From assembly GCA_910577015.1 (NCBI GenBank), contig CAJTKU010000006.1, positions 103,236 to 167,235 on the forward strand: a DNA stretch of 64,000 bases, written 5' to 3'. The DNA is from an uncultured Lachnospiraceae bacterium (GTDB lineage: Bacteria > Bacillota > Clostridia > Lachnospirales > Lachnospiraceae). Positions 60,566-64,000 of the stretch are shown piece after piece (position 1 is the stretch's first letter; each line of letters starts with the position of its first letter). The notes under the pieces were generated by a model, which saw nothing but the letters and a program-made list of their open reading frames with translations, searched no databases and was not told the DNA's origin. The position numbers were made by a program, and so were the translations under genes.

Positions 60566-61471
60566 ATGTATGACCTTATCATTATCGGTTCCGGCCCGGC
60601 AGGGCTCGGGGCGGCGGTGTACGGAAAAAGGGCGGGGTTAAACCTGCTTGTCATAGAAAAAAATCCCATGAGCGGCGGGCAGGTGTTAAACACCTATGAG
60701 GTGGATAATTATCTGGGACTGCCGGGCATGAATGGCTTCGACATGGGAGTCAGATTCAGGGAACATGCAGAAAAGATGGGCGCGGAATTTAAGGAAACGG
60801 AAGTGACCGGCATTGAAGATAAGGAAAGCTTTAAACTGGTTCATACCCTGGACGGGGATTTTGAAGCCAAAACCCTGATTCTTGCCATGGGTGCAAGGCA
60901 TGCGCACTTGAATGTGCCAGGTGAGGAAGAACTGACAGGCATGGGGGTTTCCTATTGCGCCACCTGTGACGGCGCGTTTTTTAGGAACAAAACGGTTGCG
61001 GTTGTAGGCGGCGGGGACGTGGCTGTGGAAGACGCCATTTTTCTTTCCAGAATCTGCGAGAAGGTATATCTGATTCACAGACGGGACAGCTTAAGGGCGG
61101 CTAAAGTGCTGCAGGATTCCCTTCTGGAGCAGTCGAATGTGGAAATACTATGGGACAGCGTCGTGACAGCCATTAACGGTGAGGACATGGTTACGGGGCT
61201 TACGGTAAAGCAGGTAAAAACAGGGGAAGAAAAGGAGCTGCCCGTAAACGGCATCTTTATCGCAGTGGGGATTCATCCTGATACGGAAATCTGCCGGGAT
61301 TTGGTGGCGTGTGAGGAAAGCGGCTATATTCTTGCAGGGGAGGATACCCATACGGATATTCCCGGCATCTTTGCGGCAGGGGATATCAGAAAAAAACCTT
61401 TGCGCCAGATTATTACCGCAGTTGCGGACGGCGCCAATGCTGCATCGGCGGCAGGAAGTCTGATTATGTAA
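60566..61471 (+). CDS. trxB: Thioredoxin reductase
   Basis: 301 residues. FAD loop GSGPAGLGAAVYGKRAG near 8-24, redox-active C131 and C134 in CATCDGAFF, NAD(P) loop VGGGDVAVEDA, and C-terminal IFAAGDIRKKPLRQIITAVADGA. It reduces thioredoxin; some Clostridia homologues take electrons from ferredoxin, which cannot be judged here. Thioredoxin itself is not adjacent. Confidence 0.93.
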   Translation: MYDLIIIGSGPAGLGAAVYGKRAGLNLLVIEKNPMSGGQVLNTYEVDNYLGLPGMNGFDMGVRFREHAEKMGAEFKETEVTGIEDKESFKLVHTLDGDFEAKTLILAMGARHAHLNVPGEEELTGMGVSYCATCDGAFFRNKTVAVVGGGDVAVEDAIFLSRICEKVYLIHRRDSLRAAKVLQDSLLEQSNVEILWDSVVTAINGEDMVTGLTVKQVKTGEEKELPVNGIFIAVGIHPDTEICRDLVACEESGYILAGEDTHTDIPGIFAAGDIRKKPLRQIITAVADGANAASAAGSLIM

Positions 61472-61504
61472 TAGTATAACGGATTTGTAACAATTATTAC
61501 AAGA

Positions 61505-61545
61505 AAGGCGGAAAGCCCGGAGAAACCGGAAATCCGCCTTTTTTT
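61505..61545 (+). terminator. Terminator of trxB
   Basis: AAGGCGGA (61505-61512) / TCCGCCTT (61533-61540) with an inner CCGG / CCGG pairing, followed by TTTTTTT. Confidence 0.9.
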
Positions 61546-61581
61546 GTGGCATATTCCTTCATTTTCCATGCAGAAACAGTG

Positions 61582-61610
61582 TTGACAAAGAAAAAAACTT
61601 GTGATATATT
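61582..61610 (+). promoter_or_regulatory. Promoter of the NlpC/P60 gene
   Basis: TTGACA (61582-61587), 17 bp, TATATT (61605-61610). Confidence 0.85.
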
Positions 61611-61660
61611 TTAAAACAGATGTAACAAATTCGTAATATTTACACACGGAGGAATATCCC

Positions 61661-62881
61661 ATGAATCGTTATAAAGTAAGGCTTGCCGCAGGAACGCTTG
61701 TGGCAGTAATCACTTTTTCGGGATTACATATAGATGCTTTGGCTGCCGGTAAGGTTACGTCAGTACTGCCTGCCGGAGGTGCGAACCTGTCCATGATGAA
61801 GGATGTATCCCTGGAAAGCATTTCACCGGATGACCTTCTGGCTTCCAGCCAGATTGAATCCACACTTTCCATTGCGGATATACCGGATTTGGCAGCAGCG
61901 ACAGCAGTTGCCGATTTAGGACAGTCAGAAGAGGAAACTTTTAAAAACCTTGTGATTGCGCAGGTAAACAGATATGTCAATGTCAGGAGCATTCCCAGCG
62001 AGGAGGGCGAAATAGTCGGAAAGCTGTATGATGATTCCGTAGGAAGTTTTATCAAGGAAGAGAACGGCTGGTATCAGATTACTTCCGGCAACGTAACAGG
62101 TTATGTGAAAGCCGAATATTGTGTGACAGGCGACGCAGCCATCGAACTTGCAAAGCAGGTGGGTACCAGACTGGCAACCGTCAATACGGAAACGCTTTTT
62201 GTGCGCATGGAGCCGACGACCGAATCGGGCAGGCTGGCCATGGTACCGGGCGGGGAAGATTTTCTTGTGATAGATGAAACCGACGGCTGGGTGAAGATTA
62301 ACGTAGAAGAAGGCGACGGCTGGGTATCTAAGGAGTTTGTGGAAATCCGTACCGAGTTTGTAGAAGCAGAGTCCAAAGAAGAAGAAGAACTTCGTCTGGC
62401 AAAAGAGGAAGAGGAACGCAGGAAGGCGCAGGAAGCCGCAAGGGCAAGCCGCGCCGCACAGGAATCCCAGAATCAGCAAACCCCTTCCGCACCGTCGCAG
62501 ACGGTAAACACAGATTACTCCGTGGGAGAAGGCAGCGAATTGGGCGTGGCGGTTGCGGAATACGCATTGCAGTTTGTCGGCAATCCCTATAAATGGGGCG
62601 GCACCAGCCTGACGAACGGAGCAGACTGTTCCGGTTTTGTACTCAGCGTATATGCCAACTTTGGCGTAAGCCTGCCGCACAGTTCCAAGGCGGACAGAAG
62701 CCAGGGATATGCGGTGGACGGACTGGAAAACGCACAGCCCGGCGACTTGATTTGTTATTCCGGCCATGTGGCCCTCTACATCGGCAACGGGCAGATTGTC
62801 CATGCGTCCAACAAAAATACAGGTATTATTGTATCCAATGCGGATTATAAGAGGATTCTGGCAATCAGGCGTATTTTCTAA
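61661..62881 (+). CDS. Secreted SH3-SH3-NlpC/P60 cell-wall hydrolase
   Basis: 406 residues. Signal peptide at 1-29 (RLAAGTLVAVITFSGLHIDALAA). Two SH3-like domains: about 106-155 (VNVRSIPSEEGEIVGKLYDD...GYVKAEYCV) and about 175-228 (LFVRMEPTTESGRLAMV...GDGWVSKEFVEI). Next comes a charged helix and Gln/Ser/Pro linker (230-290), then an NlpC/P60 catalytic domain (295-406) with C323 in GADCSGFV and His in GHVALYIG and QIVHASN. It cleaves gamma-D-Glu-meso-DAP bonds in peptidoglycan. Monocistronic, with promoter and terminator. Confidence 0.93.
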   Translation: MNRYKVRLAAGTLVAVITFSGLHIDALAAGKVTSVLPAGGANLSMMKDVSLESISPDDLLASSQIESTLSIADIPDLAAATAVADLGQSEEETFKNLVIAQVNRYVNVRSIPSEEGEIVGKLYDDSVGSFIKEENGWYQITSGNVTGYVKAEYCVTGDAAIELAKQVGTRLATVNTETLFVRMEPTTESGRLAMVPGGEDFLVIDETDGWVKINVEEGDGWVSKEFVEIRTEFVEAESKEEEELRLAKEEEERRKAQEAARASRAAQESQNQQTPSAPSQTVNTDYSVGEGSELGVAVAEYALQFVGNPYKWGGTSLTNGADCSGFVLSVYANFGVSLPHSSKADRSQGYAVDGLENAQPGDLICYSGHVALYIGNGQIVHASNKNTGIIVSNADYKRILAIRRIF

Positions 62882-62900
62882 AAAAGTATCAGCAAAATCC

Positions 62901-62940
62901 AATCAGGCATCCCGACAGAAGGGATGCCTGATTTTCTGTT
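62901..62940 (+). terminator. Terminator of the NlpC/P60 gene
   Basis: AATCAGGCATCCC (62901-62913) / GGGATGCCTGATT (62921-62933), a perfect 13-bp stem with a short T-rich tail. Confidence 0.88.
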
Positions 62941-63315
62941 TAATTTGTTTGAAATTGTTCTCTTTTTTTGGTTATTGTCCGACAATATTTTTGGTAATAA
63001 AATACCATTGACGAAAGCCCGCTTGTGCAAGGTGAACAAATGAGGTAAAAAAAATATCGCAAGCCGGTTTTTAATGAAAGAAATCGGAAAGGAGTTATCC
63101 ACATAAAAAACAGGGACAAATGGTTTAAAAGCTATTTATACACCGAGTTATCCACAATGTCCACAGAATTTTTGGGCGTATGCGGGTACATGAAAAAAAA
63201 TAGAAAAGAACGGACGTTTTGTAAAGAATGAATAAAAAGACTGTTTTTGAAAAAAAAGTCGAAATAAGTATTGACTTTCGGAATGTCAAAAACAACCAAA
63301 TAATATACTAAATTA
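62941..63315 (+). other. AT-rich intergenic stretch with two perfect DnaA boxes
   Basis: No gene. TTATCCACA, the consensus DnaA box, occurs twice in the same orientation at 63095-63103 and 63148-63156 (53 bp apart, about five helical turns), followed by a TGTCCACAG at 63158-63166. The rest is AT-rich with A-runs. Confidence 0.7.
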
Positions 63316-63345
63316 TTGCACAAAAAAGGAAAAGTATGGTATAAT
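63316..63345 (+). promoter_or_regulatory. Promoter of hpf
   Basis: TTGCAC (63316-63321), 18 bp, TATAAT (63340-63345). Confidence 0.8.
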
Positions 63346-63380
63346 GTTCATACAATAAATAACCGAAAGGGATGAGTGAC

Positions 63381-63908
63381 ATGAAATTTATCATTGTAGG
63401 CAGAAACGTTGAAGTAACTCCGGGGCTTAAGTCAGCAGTTGAAGATAAAATTGGCAAGCTCGAGAAATATTTCACCCCTGATACGGAAGTGCATGTTACC
63501 TTAAGCGTAGAAAAGGACAGGCAGAAAATAGAAGTGACGATACCGGTGAAAGGAAGTATCATCCGCTCTGAGCAGGTAAGCAGTGACATGTATGTTTCAA
63601 TTGACTTAGTAGAAGAAATCATTGAAAGACAGTTAAAAAAATATAAGACAAAACTGGTGGACAAGCATCAGGCAGCATCTTCTTTCAGCAAGCTGTTTGT
63701 GGAAAACGATTATATGGATGATGAGGAAATCAAGATTGTCCGTACAAAGAAGTTTGATATTAAACCCATGTATCCGGAAGACGCATGTATCCAGATGGAA
63801 CTATTGGGACACAATTTTTACGTATTCCACAATGCGGAAACCAATCAGGTAAATGTTGTGTATAAGAGAAAAGGCGATACGTACGGTTTGATTGAACCGG
63901 AAGAATAA
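63381..63908 (+). CDS. hpf: Ribosome hibernation promoting factor, long form
   Basis: 175 residues from ATG 63381 (MKFIIVGRNVEVTPGLKSAVEDK); an ATG at 63372 lies too close to AAAGGG to be used. The N-terminal S30AE domain (1-100) binds the decoding site; after a linker, the C-terminal dimerisation domain (118-175, IVRTKKFDIKPMYPEDACIQMELLGHNFYVFHN) joins two 70S into inactive 100S ribosomes. The long form is typical of Firmicutes. Confidence 0.95.
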   Translation: MKFIIVGRNVEVTPGLKSAVEDKIGKLEKYFTPDTEVHVTLSVEKDRQKIEVTIPVKGSIIRSEQVSSDMYVSIDLVEEIIERQLKKYKTKLVDKHQAASSFSKLFVENDYMDDEEIKIVRTKKFDIKPMYPEDACIQMELLGHNFYVFHNAETNQVNVVYKRKGDTYGLIEPEE

Positions 63909-63963
63909 GAATAAAAGTTTGGAACCCGTTTCAAGTGAAACGGGTTCAGACTGTAGACAAAGC

Positions 63964-64000
63964 GGCTCTGGTGCGCATGCACCAGAGCCATTTTTCTTTT
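63964..64000 (+). terminator. Terminator after hpf
   Basis: GGCTCTGGTGC (63964-63974) / GCACCAGAGCC (63979-63989), an 11-bp stem with ATTTTTCTTTT after it. A second 11-bp hairpin without Ts, GAACCCGTTTC / GAAACGGGTTC (63923-63948), precedes it. Confidence 0.92.

Noticed and set aside
63095..63166. Replication origin (oriC)
   Set aside because: Only two or three DnaA boxes, and no dnaA, dnaN, rpmH or gyrase genes nearby.

Overview
The window looks like a chromosomal segment of a Lachnospiraceae-type Clostridia (Firmicutes). The evidence is the order of the S10-spc-alpha ribosomal cluster, a zinc-type S14, the adk-map-infA-rpmJ block inside that cluster, an ECF transporter-truA-rplM-rpsI cluster, a long-form hibernation factor, AGGAGG-type ribosome binding sites with several TTG/GTG starts, and consensus sigma-A promoters. 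This placement rests on gene order and protein resemblance only; no search was run.

Positions 1 to about 12,100 are the right part of a siphovirus-like prophage. It runs from the end of the tape measure protein through distal tail and baseplate genes, a complete diversity-generating retroelement (DGR), holin, two-domain endolysin, very small membrane proteins, a Cro/XRE regulator, a HIRAN-type protein broken at a G9 tract, and an IS30-family transposase. The DGR comprises a variable target protein with a C-terminal variable repeat (VR), an Avd accessory protein, a template repeat (TR) and a reverse transcriptase with the DGR-type SQ motif and YMDD. Aligned base by base, VR and TR differ at 11 positions over 113 bp, and all 11 are adenines in TR. 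An 8-bp hairpin with a GAAA loop follows VR.

Positions 12,155 to 29,111 are the ribosomal protein cluster: rpsJ to rplO, secY, adk, map, a KOW-like gene, infA, rpmJ, rpsM, rpsK, rpsD, rpoA and rplQ. It has internal promoters before adk and rpmJ, and a two-hairpin leader before rpsD. A VanY-like peptidase and a Nudix hydrolase (minus strand) separate it from ecfA1-ecfA2-ecfT-truA and rplM-rpsI. Two long inverted repeats with the same ends and the same internal motif, but unrelated stem sequences, flank this ECF-truA block.

Positions 36,153 to 43,012 carry a rare-looking XRE-PurM fusion, a three-gene glycoside hydrolase/esterase group, folA and argC. Positions 43,007 to 48,153 are a minus-strand operon of response regulator, histidine kinase and two uncharacterised membrane proteins. 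Then follow a DUF4317 protein, a HIT protein, an ICMT-like methyltransferase, a ParE/Phd-type toxin-antitoxin pair, an HSL-type hydrolase and an acetyltransferase.

Positions 52,933 to 63,908 hold a Ca/Mn-type P-type ATPase behind a recognisable yybP-ykoY (Mn2+) riboswitch with a terminator, a DUF1538 membrane protein followed by a tandem PII-like protein, a CNNM/CorC-type protein, a short-chain dehydrogenase, thioredoxin reductase, an SH3-NlpC/P60 cell-wall hydrolase, and the ribosome hibernation factor preceded by two perfect DnaA boxes.
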